64,000 nucleotides of DNA, from contig NZ_JAIVKU010000006.1 of assembly GCF_020524165.1 (NCBI RefSeq), positions 169,385 through 233,384 on the forward strand, given 5' to 3'. The stretch is from Guptibacillus hwajinpoensis. GTDB lineage: Bacteria > Bacillota > Bacilli > Bacillales > Guptibacillaceae. The notes beneath the pieces are model-generated. The model was not told the DNA's origin, ran no database searches, and saw nothing but the letters and a program-made list of their open reading frames with translations. Both the position numbers and the translations under genes were made by a program. Below, piece by piece: positions 23,124 to 31,885 of the stretch. Numbering within the stretch: position 1 is the first letter of the stretch; each line of letters begins with the position of its first letter.

Positions 23124-24176
23124 TTGAATCGAATAGGATTAGGATGGAACTCATATTTTGAAGAAACGTATCAGAAAATTAATAAAGAAGAATTTCTCCC
23201 AGCTCGAGTGAGAATGGAGCATAGAGGAGGTTATGAACTTTTAACAGGTGAAGAAACATACACAGCAGAGCTTTCAGGTAAGTTCCGATTTGAAGCCGAA
23301 CAGCGTGATTCGCTGCCGGCAGTTGGTGATTGGGTATTGATAAGTCCTGGAACGGATCAGAAAGCAATGATTCACTATCTTTTACCGAGAAAAAGTAAAT
23401 TTTCAAGAAAAATTGCCGGAACCACAACAGAGGAACAAATTATTGTAGCCAATGTTGACACAGTCTTTCTTGTTAATGCTTTAAATCAGGATTTTAATCC
23501 AAGTCGGATTGAACGATACCTTGTCATGGCATGGGAAAGTGGTGCTAATCCCGTAATTGTCCTCAGTAAAGCAGATCTTTGTGAGGATATTGAAGAGAAA
23601 GTAAGTGCACTATCTAATCTTGCCGTAGGGGTGCCCGTTCACGCTGTGAGTTCAGCGACTGAAGAAGGACTGGAGAGGTTAACCTCTTATTTAACCGAGG
23701 GCACTACTACCGCTCTCCTTGGCTCTTCAGGTGCTGGGAAATCTACCCTCATTAATAAGTTATACGGAAAAGAAATTCAGGTTGTACAAGATATTCGCGA
23801 GGATGACGGTAAAGGAAAGCATACAACGACCAGTCGAGAGCTAATTACGCTTCCATCAGGTGGCGTGCTAATTGATACGCCCGGTATGAGAGAACTCCAG
23901 CTCTGGGAAACAGATCATCTTTCTCAAAGCTTCCCTGATATTGAGGCATTTGCACAACAATGTCGCTTTAGAGATTGCCAACATGATGGTGAACCAAAAT
24001 GTGCAGTAAGAAATGCAATAGAGGAAGGGATATTAGAAGAAAGAAGGTTTGAGAATTATAAAAAGTTCCATCGTGAGCTTGCTTTTCTGGAGCGACAAAC
24101 GAATAAAAAAGCTCAGCTTGATGAAAAGAAAAAATGGAAAAAGATAGCGGGAGATCGTACAAGAAAACATCGCTAA
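23124..24176 (+). CDS. RsgA/YloQ-family ribosome-associated GTPase (paralogue type)
   Basis: A 350-residue circularly permuted GTPase: an OB-like N-terminal domain (PAVGDWVLI), then G4 (LSKADL), G5-like SSAT, G1/P-loop GSSGAGKST near residue 200, T-rich G2 segment (KGKHTTTSRE) and G3 DTPGMRE. The zinc domain follows (CRFRDCQHDGEPKCAV). RsgA proteins act on the small ribosomal subunit in late 30S maturation or stress. The usual chromosomal rsgA sits in the prpC-prkC cluster; this copy stands alone behind a leader-peptide attenuator, suggesting an inducible paralogue. TTG start after AGGAGG. Confidence 0.88.
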   Translation: MNRIGLGWNSYFEETYQKINKEEFLPARVRMEHRGGYELLTGEETYTAELSGKFRFEAEQRDSLPAVGDWVLISPGTDQKAMIHYLLPRKSKFSRKIAGTTTEEQIIVANVDTVFLVNALNQDFNPSRIERYLVMAWESGANPVIVLSKADLCEDIEEKVSALSNLAVGVPVHAVSSATEEGLERLTSYLTEGTTTALLGSSGAGKSTLINKLYGKEIQVVQDIREDDGKGKHTTTSRELITLPSGGVLIDTPGMRELQLWETDHLSQSFPDIEAFAQQCRFRDCQHDGEPKCAVRNAIEEGILEERRFENYKKFHRELAFLERQTNKKAQLDEKKKWKKIAGDRTRKHR

Positions 24177-24206
24177 GCTTTTTAATTGGGGAAGGAGACG
24201 GATCAT

Positions 24207-24704
24207 ATGACAGATAAGCGCTCTGTTTTAAACGAATATGCTTCGCTAATTAATTGGTTAGAGTCGACTGCACTAGAGATGAGTGAGGAGGCTTTTTTTC
24301 AGCCTATTAAACAAGGGAAATGGTCTTCAGCTGCAATTCTATCCCATATCATGAAGTGGGATCATTATCTTCTTGAAGAAAGAATTCCTTTTCTTCATAG
24401 TGAAGCAAATCTGCCCAGATTGGAAAATGTAGAAGAAGTCAATCAGCGTGCAGCAGAGTATGCGATATCTGGACTTTCAAAAGAAAAATTAATTGCTGAA
24501 ACCGTACAAGCGAGAAAGCAAGTGGTGGAACGTCTTCGGCTAATTGATCCGAGCGATTGGGAGAGCACATTTTACATCGATAAGTATCCAAATTGCCTTA
24601 CAAGCTATATCAAAGGTCTTATTGAGCACGATGATCACCATAAACTTCAAATAGAAGTCTTTATGAACGAGCATGGAAGTTCACTGTCACACTTCTCTTC
24701 ATAG
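24207..24704 (+). CDS. DinB-like putative metal-binding protein
   Basis: A 165-residue four-helix-bundle protein of the DinB/YfiT superfamily: the first helix pair carries KWSSAAILSHIMKWDHYLLEERIP (first His ligand), and the C-terminal EHDDHHKLQIE supplies the other two. Such proteins bind Zn2+ or Ni2+; several are thiol transferases using bacillithiol, but the activity here is unknown. I start at ATG 24207, 9 bases after GAAGGAG, and not at the upstream in-frame codon. It follows the GTPase gene by 30 bases, so it may be co-transcribed. Confidence 0.85.
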   Translation: MTDKRSVLNEYASLINWLESTALEMSEEAFFQPIKQGKWSSAAILSHIMKWDHYLLEERIPFLHSEANLPRLENVEEVNQRAAEYAISGLSKEKLIAETVQARKQVVERLRLIDPSDWESTFYIDKYPNCLTSYIKGLIEHDDHHKLQIEVFMNEHGSSLSHFSS

Positions 24705-24787
24705 ATAACCTTTTTAGCTTCTCTCCTTCTAAATAGTCGGATAAGAAAGACAGACCATGGTAAGGCTAGAAGATGGAGGTGAGAAGA

Positions 24788-24910
24788 ATGGCAAAACATA
24801 AAGCAAATCCTACTACCAATGGCCTAGCTTCATCCCAACCAGAAGGACAAGGAACGGGAGTAGAAGTAGGGATAACGTACGACTCTAAACGAAAAAAGAA
24901 AAAGAAATAA
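24788..24910 (+). CDS. Small basic protein, 40 residues (SASP-like?)
   Basis: ATG after GGAGGTGAGAAG. The product MAKHKANPTT... has Gly/Gln-rich middle (EGQGTGVEVG) and an end of almost continuous lysines (SKRKKKKK). The KHKAN start, QG-TG motif and Lys-rich tail loosely resemble the small acid-soluble spore protein SspO, but it is shorter and the match is by eye only. A long palindromic terminator starts at its stop codon. Confidence 0.6.
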   Translation: MAKHKANPTTNGLASSQPEGQGTGVEVGITYDSKRKKKKK

Positions 24911-24957
24911 CCATCTAAAAAAGCGCTGCTATGAGCAGCGCTTTTTTAGATGGTTAT
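24907..24957. terminator. Bidirectional terminator with perfect 24-bp arms
   Basis: ATAACCATCTAAAAAAGCGC and the next four bases pair perfectly with the mirrored sequence across an ATG loop. Both strands end in T runs. Confidence 0.85.
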
Positions 24958-25142
24958 AGCTCTTTCTTCTAGTTCGATATAGGATTGAAATAGGTTCATT
25001 TAGTTCCTCGGTGCTTTGTTAAAGTTCTTAGATTGATAAATCACGATGCCAAACTCAAGCTACCGCCAAGTTCCTGCTCTAAATAATCAGTCATTATTAA
25101 TCGAATGATCAATTGTCGAAAATCGAGCTTTACAATCATTCA
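24958..25142. other. Intergenic, nothing clear
   Basis: Between the palindromic terminator and the end of the MocR gene I see only very short frames, such as a 17-codon minus-strand ORF (MTDYLEQELGG...), without support. Confidence 0.5.
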
Positions 25143-26561
25143 TTAGTAAATTTCTGCAAACTGTCTGATGTGTAAAGTGTTTAGTACGCTAATGATGCGG
25201 CTTGTTGCTTCAAGTAGGTTGTCGTTCGATACGGTTGCAAGAGGTAATTTGATCCTGACAGCTGCTTCATGAAGTGAAGGTGAAAGCAATACATGAGCTG
25301 CTAAAAGCGTATCCATCAATTCCTGAAGATTTAATGCTGGTGTAAAATCAAACCAGATTGCCGTAGTATCCTCTACCTGCAAAAAGGTTATCTGGTCTTT
25401 TAAGGTATTTAGTTTGTTGCGAACTTGCTGTTTTCTTACATATAATTCTTCTTTTACCTCTTCAATGTGCTTATGAATTTCTATTGAATGAAAAATATTA
25501 TGAATAATTTCAAGAAAAACTGGCGAAGGTGTCATGCTAAGTTGGATTTGAACTTCCGATACACGCTTCATGACATGTTCTGGGCCTAAGATCCATCCTA
25601 AACTTAAACCAGGGGCAATACCGGTAATGTGCCCTATTTGCACGACGAGCTTTCGCTCCATTCCGAGTTCGTAAAATGAGTGGGGATAGTCATCATGAAA
25701 TCCTTTGAGCAAAGAATATTCAACTAATTCTATAATAGGAATTCCTATTTTTTCACATAGGGTTAATATTTTTTTTCTTTGTTGGATTGTAGCTGTTTGC
25801 GTCAAGGAACAGTCATGGACCGTTAATGAATTAGCAATAATGAGTTTAATTCCATCTTTTAGGAATTGTATGTTGCTTAAAGGTTGCTCATTAGAATAAC
25901 GAATCACTTGGATGCCAGAAGCTAAGAAAAGATGCAAAAGTGAATCATTTATCGGCTCCTCAACAGCAATCACATCTCCAGGGTTTAAAAAACATTTCAT
26001 TGATAACAGAACAGCTTGTTCAAGACTGGATGACAATACCATATTTTCAGTGGAAACAGAGTAATGAATAAACTGGGTGATTGCATGTTTCATTTGAATT
26101 GTCGTTGGTGAAAATTGTTCCCTGTTCGTAGTATATGCGGCTAAATCATAGGCATTTCGAGCAAGGCATAACTCCGGTGCAATCACATTTGAGTTTAAGT
26201 TAATGAACGAGGAATCATTCATAGTGGAATAAGATTTTTCTGATAATGATGTGTCTTCAAATAAATGCTGATTTCGCAGCTTATTCCACGTAGTAGAATG
26301 ACTAGGGATTAAGTCGGCAGCATCTAAGCTCACTCTTGTCCCACTTCCTTGTCTAGAGGTAATTAGCCCATTTGCTCGTAATTCAGCATAAGCAGTCGTG
26401 ACAGTGCTCCGATTCACACCTAGTTGAACTGCTAGATCGCGTTCAGCTGGTAGGGGATTACCTGTTTGGAGAGAGCCATTTATGATTGAATTCTCATAGT
26501 AATCAACGATTTGTTTGTACAACGGTTTGCTGCTCTCTGTATTGAGTACAAATCTCGCCAT
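25143..26561 (-). CDS. MocR/GntR-type regulator with degenerate aminotransferase domain
   Basis: A 472-residue MocR-architecture protein. Residues 1-80 are a GntR winged helix (PLYKQIVDYYENSIINGSLQTG, LPAERDLAVQLGVNRSTVTTAYAEL, GSGTRV). The rest resembles a fold-type I aminotransferase, but the active site has decayed: where the family has a GTFSK-LAPxLRxGW-like block, this protein reads GHITGIAPGLSLGW, so the PLP lysine aligns with Thr (near residue 312) and the Arg with Ser. The NP-x-PTG and D-x-Y motifs are also absent. It probably binds a ligand other than PLP. It is divergent from the OppA-like gene, its likely target. Confidence 0.88.
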   Translation of the reverse strand: MARFVLNTESSKPLYKQIVDYYENSIINGSLQTGNPLPAERDLAVQLGVNRSTVTTAYAELRANGLITSRQGSGTRVSLDAADLIPSHSTTWNKLRNQHLFEDTSLSEKSYSTMNDSSFINLNSNVIAPELCLARNAYDLAAYTTNREQFSPTTIQMKHAITQFIHYSVSTENMVLSSSLEQAVLLSMKCFLNPGDVIAVEEPINDSLLHLFLASGIQVIRYSNEQPLSNIQFLKDGIKLIIANSLTVHDCSLTQTATIQQRKKILTLCEKIGIPIIELVEYSLLKGFHDDYPHSFYELGMERKLVVQIGHITGIAPGLSLGWILGPEHVMKRVSEVQIQLSMTPSPVFLEIIHNIFHSIEIHKHIEEVKEELYVRKQQVRNKLNTLKDQITFLQVEDTTAIWFDFTPALNLQELMDTLLAAHVLLSPSLHEAAVRIKLPLATVSNDNLLEATSRIISVLNTLHIRQFAEIY

Positions 26562-26953
26562 TGTCCATCACCTCACTCCTATTATAGTGAATTTTAGAGG
26601 AAATTGTATAAAATTTTCAAAAAAATATAGCGATAACTTTTCACTTTAAACACAGGTTTTAAGCCATTAGACGGATATTTTTGTAGAAAAAAACAAAATG
26701 GCTGGTATACTTTTGGCTAAATTGGATGGTTACAGAAAGTTTTTTGAAATTTAAAATAAGTTTAATCATTCAGTTAATTGCAAATATTCAAATCTCTGAT
26801 CGATATTGGTTTACATAAGTTGAGTGATATGACCTCCCTGTTATAGATCTCACAGCGTTTTCCCATCGATCAGTTTCGTTTGAATAGCTACTTATAAGGT
26901 CTACTTCAAAATAGACCTTAACTGAATGGTACAAACAAATAGGGGGTAACACA
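26562..26953. promoter_or_regulatory. Intergenic region between divergent MocR and OppA-like genes
   Basis: About 390 bases, AT-rich. TTGTAG (26681) and TATACT (26706) on the plus strand are spaced 19 bases, only a weak promoter. I find no clear operator repeat, although this is where MocR would be expected to bind. Confidence 0.4.
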
Positions 26954-28654
26954 ATGAAGAAAAAGTTTTCGCTTCTGCTTTCGGTCATCTTATTGTTAAG
27001 CCTTTTCCTTGCGGCGTGTTCAGGTAATTCGAACACATCAAGCAACACGAACAGTGAAGGAGAAGCGACTAGCGGAGATAGCGATAGCTCGGAAGGATCA
27101 GCTGAACAGGTTCTAAACTTAACAGATACACAGGATATTCCGACTATGGACTCAACACAAGCAACTGATACCGTTGCATTTAATGCCATGAATCAGGTAT
27201 TCGAAGGTCTTTATCGTCTCGATAAAGATAATAAGCCTGTTCTAGGTATGGCGGCAGAAGAGCCTGAAGTTGAAGAAAAAGACGGAGAAACTGTCTATAC
27301 ATTTAAAATTCGTGAAGATGCGAATTGGTCTGACGGCACGCCAGTTAAAGCAGACGATTTCGTATATGCATGGCACAAAATTATTCACCCGGATACAATG
27401 GGCGGATATGCCTCTATGATGGGTGCGGCAGGAATTAAAAATGGTAATGAAATTATTACTGAAGGCGATCCTTTATACGGTAAAGTAGAAGAACTTGGTG
27501 TGAAAGCAGTAGATGAAAAAACACTTGAAGTTGTTGTGACCCAAGAGGTTCCTTATTTCTTTGATCTTTTAACATTTGCATCATTCTATCCACAACCTTC
27601 AGAATTTGCTGAAGAGCAAGGGGAAAACTATTCACTTGAAGCTGATACTATGCTTTACAACGGTCCATTTACGCTAGCTGAATGGAATCACGGTGAAGGC
27701 TGGAAACTTGCTAAGAATGATGGGTACTGGGATGCTGACACAGTACAATTGAAGGAAGCGAATTACAAAATCGTTAAAGACGAAGCAACACGTGTTAACC
27801 TTTATGAGACTGGAAGCATTGATCGTGCTGCTCTTAGTGCTGACTTCGTTGATCAATTTAAAGATCGTGAAGACTTTACGACTATCCTTGATACAACGAT
27901 TTATTTCCTACGCATGAACCAAAAGAATGAAGCACTTGCAAACAATGATATCCGTAAAGCTCTATTCTTGTCCTATGACCGTGATGGTCTAGTAAATGTT
28001 TTGCTTAACAATGGTTCAGTAGCAGCTCGCTATCTTGTTCCAAAAGAGTTCCTCTATCTTAACGACGAAGATTTCCGTGCGCCAGCTCCAGACGGCTACC
28101 TTGCGGATCAAACTGCAGATGATGCTGCTGAGTATTGGAAGAAGGGGCTAGAAGCTCTTGGTACAGACAAAGTTGAACTGGAATTCCTTACAACTGATAG
28201 TGACCTTGCTTCTAAAATTGCAGAGTATGCAAAAGATCAGTTCGAATCTAAGCTAGACGGACTTACAATTACAATCAACAAACAACCTTGGAAGCAGTTC
28301 CTTGATCTTGAAGATGCTGGAGACTTTGATATCTCAACTGGTGGTTGGGGACCAGACTATCCAGATCCAATGACTTACGTCTACATGTTTGAAACAGACG
28401 GCGCTTATAACCGCATGGACTACTCTAATGAAGAGTATGACAAGCTGGTTTCTGATGCCAAAACTGAATCTGACGAACAGAAGCGCTGGGAAATGATGCA
28501 AGAAGCAGAACGTATTCTAATTGAAGAAGATACAGCGATTTTACCGACTTATCAAGGTGGTTCGGCTATCATTATGAAAGACTACGTGAAGAATTACCAT
28601 ATCCATAAGTTTGGTGCAGATTCTTCTCTTAAATGGGTAACAATCGAAAAGTAA
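26954..28654 (+). CDS. Oligopeptide ABC transporter substrate-binding lipoprotein (OppA family)
   Basis: A 566-residue extracellular solute-binding protein of family 5. Signal peptide with lipobox LAAC, then a Ser/Asn/Gly-rich linker of about 30 residues, then the binding domains (family signature YTFKIREDANWSDGTPVKADDFVYAW and GGWGPDYPDPMTYVYMF). Lipid-anchored on the outer face of the membrane, it would bind peptides for an Opp-type importer. No permease or ATPase genes follow, so it must use a transporter encoded elsewhere. AGGGGGTAAC precedes the ATG. Divergent MocR gene suggests ligand-dependent control. Confidence 0.92.
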   Translation: MKKKFSLLLSVILLLSLFLAACSGNSNTSSNTNSEGEATSGDSDSSEGSAEQVLNLTDTQDIPTMDSTQATDTVAFNAMNQVFEGLYRLDKDNKPVLGMAAEEPEVEEKDGETVYTFKIREDANWSDGTPVKADDFVYAWHKIIHPDTMGGYASMMGAAGIKNGNEIITEGDPLYGKVEELGVKAVDEKTLEVVVTQEVPYFFDLLTFASFYPQPSEFAEEQGENYSLEADTMLYNGPFTLAEWNHGEGWKLAKNDGYWDADTVQLKEANYKIVKDEATRVNLYETGSIDRAALSADFVDQFKDREDFTTILDTTIYFLRMNQKNEALANNDIRKALFLSYDRDGLVNVLLNNGSVAARYLVPKEFLYLNDEDFRAPAPDGYLADQTADDAAEYWKKGLEALGTDKVELEFLTTDSDLASKIAEYAKDQFESKLDGLTITINKQPWKQFLDLEDAGDFDISTGGWGPDYPDPMTYVYMFETDGAYNRMDYSNEEYDKLVSDAKTESDEQKRWEMMQEAERILIEEDTAILPTYQGGSAIIMKDYVKNYHIHKFGADSSLKWVTIEK

Positions 28655-28664
28655 AAACGTTACT

Positions 28665-28698
28665 AGAAAAGCGCGAGCCTAATGGCTCGCGCTTTTCT
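28665..28698. terminator. Bidirectional terminator
   Basis: AGAAAAGCGCGAGCC pairs with GGCTCGCGCTTTTCT, between the convergent OppA-like and amidase genes. Confidence 0.88.
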
Positions 28699-28703
28699 TA
28701 GGG

Positions 28704-30170
28704 TCAAAATTGTTGTGTTGTTTGGGTGTTGGTTAACCATTCTGGAAGTTTCCTTTGACGCGTATGCTGTTCAAAAGCATAGGCAAGCTTAATTAATTGG
28801 GGTTCGCTAAACGCTTTTCCCGTAAAGGTAAGGCCAAATGGTTTTTTATTGGATGTGAAGCCGGCAGGAACCGTTATAGAAGGGTATCCTGCTTTTGCAG
28901 GGAGTGTTGAGCCATATGACCCTACAAAAAGCAATACGTCTAGTTTTTCGGTTTCCATAAGAAGGTCTAAGCCTTTTTCTTTTGCTTGGGATATATCTTG
29001 GACGCGACTATGCAAATACTGTGCTTCTGTTAAAGATCCGCTCGTTTCATTTGCTTCGAGCAGAACGGATTGACCGTATGGAAGAGTTAACGGGTTTTGT
29101 TGATAATAATGTATAATCGATTGAAGGTCACCGAAGGAAGCGCTTGTTTCTTTTGCTAGGTAACGATTAACGCCAGACTTAAATTCATAACGTAGAACCT
29201 GGTAATTTTCCTCAAGTTGCTCTTGATCAGAACATATTTGGTCAATTTTTACAATTGTGCAACCCATTTCTTTAAGGTCTTCGCTTGCTTTAGTTAATCT
29301 CTCTTGTTCTTCCATATGCATCGTATCATAATAGCCCTTCTGCACAATTCCAATTCGTAAATGTTCATATAACATAGGGAGTAGATAAGGGGTGTAATCT
29401 TGTTGGGTAGGGGTGACATGTGTCGCAGGATCCATGGGATCTTCTCCTGTTAAATGGCTGAGAAGAATAGCGGCATCTGTCACATTTCGGGTCATCGGAC
29501 CGGCTGTATCCTGTGAAAAAGAGATTGGAATAATACCTGAACGACTAATTGATCCAACAGTAGGCTTAAGACCAACGCCAGCATTTGAACTGGATGGGCT
29601 GAGAATGGACCCATTCGTTTCTGTTCCAATCGCCGCTGTAGCAAAGTGACAAGCAACTGCAGCGGCGGATCCAGAACTGGATCCGCCTACGTCAAGGGTA
29701 CCGGGACCATATGGATTTAGTACCTGTCCACCTCGTGAACTATAACCATTTGGCATTTTATCACTCATAAAATTGGCCCATTCGGTCATATTGGTTTTCC
29801 CTAAAAGAACGGCTCCCGCATGACGTAATTTCTTCACTAAAAAGGCATCCTCTTTGCCATAGGAAGTAGCTAGCGCTTGAGAGCCAGCGCTCGTATGCAT
29901 ATGATCGCCTGTATTGATATTATCTTTTAATAAAATGGGAATCCCATGTAGAGAGCTTCTTGCCCCTTTCATTTGGCGCTCACGATCAAGAGATTCTGCA
30001 ATCATGATTGCTTCAGGATTAATTTCTAGAATAGCGTTTACTCTGTGATTATGGTCGGCGATTTGATTGAGGTAAAATTGAACGAGCTGTTTTGAAGTAA
30101 ACTTTTGAGCAAGCATCGCCTGTTGAATATCGAGGATCGTGGACCTCTCTAACCAATCGATAGATAGCAT
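28704..30170 (-). CDS. Amidase signature family enzyme
   Basis: A 488-residue amidase. The Ser-cisSer-Lys triad is visible: Lys in GIPILLKDNINTG, and the Gly/Ser stretch VGGSSSGSAAAV carrying both serines, followed by AIGTETNGSI. Specificity within this family (fatty amides, peptides, indole acetamide and others) cannot be predicted; it has no gatCB neighbours, so it is not the tRNA amidotransferase subunit. I start at the ATG at 30170 behind GGGAGGA. The longer open frame runs back through the ribU terminator and is not believable. Confidence 0.88.
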   Translation of the reverse strand: MLSIDWLERSTILDIQQAMLAQKFTSKQLVQFYLNQIADHNHRVNAILEINPEAIMIAESLDRERQMKGARSSLHGIPILLKDNINTGDHMHTSAGSQALATSYGKEDAFLVKKLRHAGAVLLGKTNMTEWANFMSDKMPNGYSSRGGQVLNPYGPGTLDVGGSSSGSAAAVACHFATAAIGTETNGSILSPSSSNAGVGLKPTVGSISRSGIIPISFSQDTAGPMTRNVTDAAILLSHLTGEDPMDPATHVTPTQQDYTPYLLPMLYEHLRIGIVQKGYYDTMHMEEQERLTKASEDLKEMGCTIVKIDQICSDQEQLEENYQVLRYEFKSGVNRYLAKETSASFGDLQSIIHYYQQNPLTLPYGQSVLLEANETSGSLTEAQYLHSRVQDISQAKEKGLDLLMETEKLDVLLFVGSYGSTLPAKAGYPSITVPAGFTSNKKPFGLTFTGKAFSEPQLIKLAYAFEQHTRQRKLPEWLTNTQTTQQF

Positions 30171-30261
30171 TTCTTGTTCCTCCCAACACTTTTTATACCT
30201 ATTTCGATAATAATTGGTAAATTCCTTTTGCATCCATTTGTTCTTTATTTGAACGAATAGG

Positions 30262-30300
30262 AAAACAAAAAAACCGAACCTTGTCTTAAGGTTCGGTTTT
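30262..30300 (-). terminator. Rho-independent terminator after ribU
   Basis: On the minus strand AAAACCGAACCTT pairs with AAGGTTCGGTTTT, then a T run. Confidence 0.88.
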
Positions 30301-30306
30301 AGATCG

Positions 30307-30888
30307 TTATGCAACTCTCGTTTGGCGAGCAAACCAGGGTTTTAATTTTATGAAAAAGGCAACAAATATACTTGCTACAATCGCGCCTTTTAGTAGATTA
30401 AATGGTGTAATACCGGTTAATACAAGTGCCTGTCGGGCAGAAGCTGACATTTCCTCGAAGCCCATGAACCAGGTGTATGCTGGAAGAATGATTAAATAGT
30501 TCAACAATCCCATCATTGCTGACATTAAAATCGTTCCAAGAGTCAAACCAAGAGCTAATCCCTTCTGAGTTTGGTTAAATTTACGGAATAGAATTGCGGT
30601 CGGTACAACAAAGAATACTCCTGCAATAAAGTTGGCCATTTGACCAATTGGTACACCTGTAAAGCTACCTTGTATACCAAAATGAATAAAGTTTTTAATC
30701 GCTTCTACAAGGATTCCTGCGACTGGGCCATATAGAATGGCAACAAATAGCGCTGGAATGTCACTGAAATCGATTTGAAGGAAAACAGGAAATCCAGGCA
30801 GTGGGAAATCTAAAAGCATTAACAAGTACGAGATACTGCTGAACATCGCAACAACAATCATGCGCTGCGTTTTTGATACACTTTTCAT
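30307..30888 (-). CDS. ribU: Riboflavin ECF transporter S component RibU
   Basis: A 193-residue membrane protein with about six spans. The N-terminus (MIVVAMFSSISYLLMLLDFPLPGFPVFLQIDFSDIPALFV) and GPVAGILVEAIKNFIHF are typical of RibU, the substrate-binding subunit that imports riboflavin with the general ECF ATPase module. The ATG at 30888 follows GGGAG; the upstream part of the open frame overlaps the riboswitch expression platform. An FMN riboswitch and its terminator precede the gene, so it is shut down when FMN is plentiful. Confidence 0.95.
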   Translation of the reverse strand: MKSVSKTQRMIVVAMFSSISYLLMLLDFPLPGFPVFLQIDFSDIPALFVAILYGPVAGILVEAIKNFIHFGIQGSFTGVPIGQMANFIAGVFFVVPTAILFRKFNQTQKGLALGLTLGTILMSAMMGLLNYLIILPAYTWFMGFEEMSASARQALVLTGITPFNLLKGAIVASIFVAFFIKLKPWFARQTRVA

Positions 30889-30946
30889 TTTGACATTGCT
30901 CCCTTTTTTTCGAACCACCGAAAAAGGAGATGTGGTCCCAATGCAC

Positions 30947-30977
30947 ACAAAAAACCATGAGTATGGGGCTCATGGTT
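30947..30977 (-). terminator. Riboswitch-controlled terminator before ribU
   Basis: On the minus strand AACCATGAG and CTCATGGTT form a stem followed by TTTT. It lies between the FMN aptamer and the gene as the expression platform. Confidence 0.8.
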
Positions 30978-31036
30978 ACGGCATGGGGAAATAAGCAAGC
31001 TCCTATAAAAATTCAAAGAAAGCTTACTACTCCACC

Positions 31037-31166
31037 ATCTTCTCCCATCCAGACTATACTGTCGGCTCTGGAATCACACCAGATCCTGCCCAAAACACAG
31101 GCTCGCGGGCTTGAGGAATTACTTATCCTTCACCGCCGGTCGGGAATTACACCCTGCCCCGAAGAT
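31037..31166 (-). ncRNA. FMN riboswitch (RFN element)
   Basis: Conserved blocks in order on the minus strand: ATCTTCGGGGCAGGGTG at the 5' end, AATTCCCGACCGGCGGT, AGCCCGCGA, TGATTCCAGAGCCGACAGT, and AGTCTGGATGGGAGAAGAT at the 3' end. The first and last close the P1 helix. Binding of FMN would favour the downstream terminator. Confidence 0.97.
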
Positions 31167-31191
31167 AGTTCGTTATAATGTTTACAACTAC

Positions 31192-31220
31192 ATTATACAG
31201 GGGGAGAGAACATTTCTCAA
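31192..31220 (-). promoter_or_regulatory. Sigma-A promoter of the FMN riboswitch-ribU unit
   Basis: Minus strand TTGAGA (31220-31215), 17-base spacer, TATAAT (31197-31192). Confidence 0.7.
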
Positions 31221-31274
31221 TAAAAACCTCTTGAAACTAAGGTATATTATGATAACGCTTTCGAAGTTGATATT

Positions 31275-31305
31275 AAAAAACTCCCTATCTTTTAGGATAG
31301 AGAGC
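31275..31305 (-). terminator. Terminator after the cytochrome c gene
   Basis: Minus strand CTCTCTATCC and AGATAGGGAG form a stem with one mismatch, then six T. A wider repeat (AACGCTTTC / GAAAGCGTT) encloses it. Confidence 0.7.
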
Positions 31306-31320
31306 TTGAAGAAAGCGTTA

Positions 31321-31707
31321 TTATTTTTTCTCAGAAAGCCATGTAGCGACCATTTCAGCTTCTTCACCTTGAATAACGCCAGCGGGCATGCCGCCACTTT
31401 TCCCATTTTTGATAATCTCGAGAATTTCATCTTTCGAATACTTACCACCAACGGCTTCTAGTGCTGGACCAGCACCCCCACCAAGGTTTTCACCGTGACA
31501 AGATGCACAGTTTTGTGCAAAAACTTTTTCAGCTTCTCCACCAGCGGAATCGCCGCCTTTTTCACCGCCACCTTCTTCAGCCTGCTCACCATGACTGGCT
31601 TCGTTTCCACCAGCGTGTTCTTCGGTTGTGGAAAGCCAGTATGTAAAGCCTACAACCATAACTAGGAACAAAATTATTGCAGTAATATAAGCGGATGATT
31701 TACCCAT
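31321..31707 (-). CDS. Membrane-anchored cytochrome c (CccA/c550 type)
   Basis: A 128-residue protein with one N-terminal membrane span (AYITAIILFLVMVVGFTYWLS), a flexible Gly/Glu-rich linker (about residues 33-60), and a single class I heme domain with CASCHG (heme attachment) and the Met ligand in GGMPAG. This is the layout of Bacillus cytochrome c550, an electron carrier to cytochrome c oxidase at the outer face of the membrane. Start ATG 31707, 5 bases after a GGAGGTG site. Single gene, with a terminator after it. Confidence 0.92.
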   Translation of the reverse strand: MGKSSAYITAIILFLVMVVGFTYWLSTTEEHAGGNEASHGEQAEEGGGEKGGDSAGGEAEKVFAQNCASCHGENLGGGAGPALEAVGGKYSKDEILEIIKNGKSGGMPAGVIQGEEAEMVATWLSEKK

Positions 31708-31885
31708 TCTGTTCACCTCCTGTATCCTCACCTTTATCATACTTTTCTAACATTCAATTATCAAATATATTTTGCTTATTTCTTCCTGAATTATGTATCT
31801 ATGAGAACTAGTAAAAAAATCTTCTAATTTAACCTGGCAATTCATAGACATAGAATGTGAAGTGAATGAGAAGGAGGGAAGAGAA

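Noticed and set aside
23056..23127. 23-codon frame whose stop overlaps the TTG start of the RsgA-type gene
   Set aside because: No good ribosome binding site, and it covers the GTPase gene's own site. The AAAGAGCCG/CGGCTCTTT hairpin inside it lacks a T run. Coincidence is likely, though a second coupling element cannot be excluded.
26788..27189. 133-codon minus-strand frame overlapping the start of the OppA-like gene
   Set aside because: Antisense shadow of a clear signal-peptide and lipobox region; no start signals.
30171..30332. 54-codon N-terminal extension of the amidase
   Set aside because: It would include the ribU terminator as coding sequence, while a GGGAGGA site stands correctly before the ATG at 30170.
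31111..31461. Plus-strand frame of 116 codons across the FMN riboswitch and cytochrome c gene end
   Set aside because: It runs antisense through a certain riboswitch and terminator; the product has no recognisable features.
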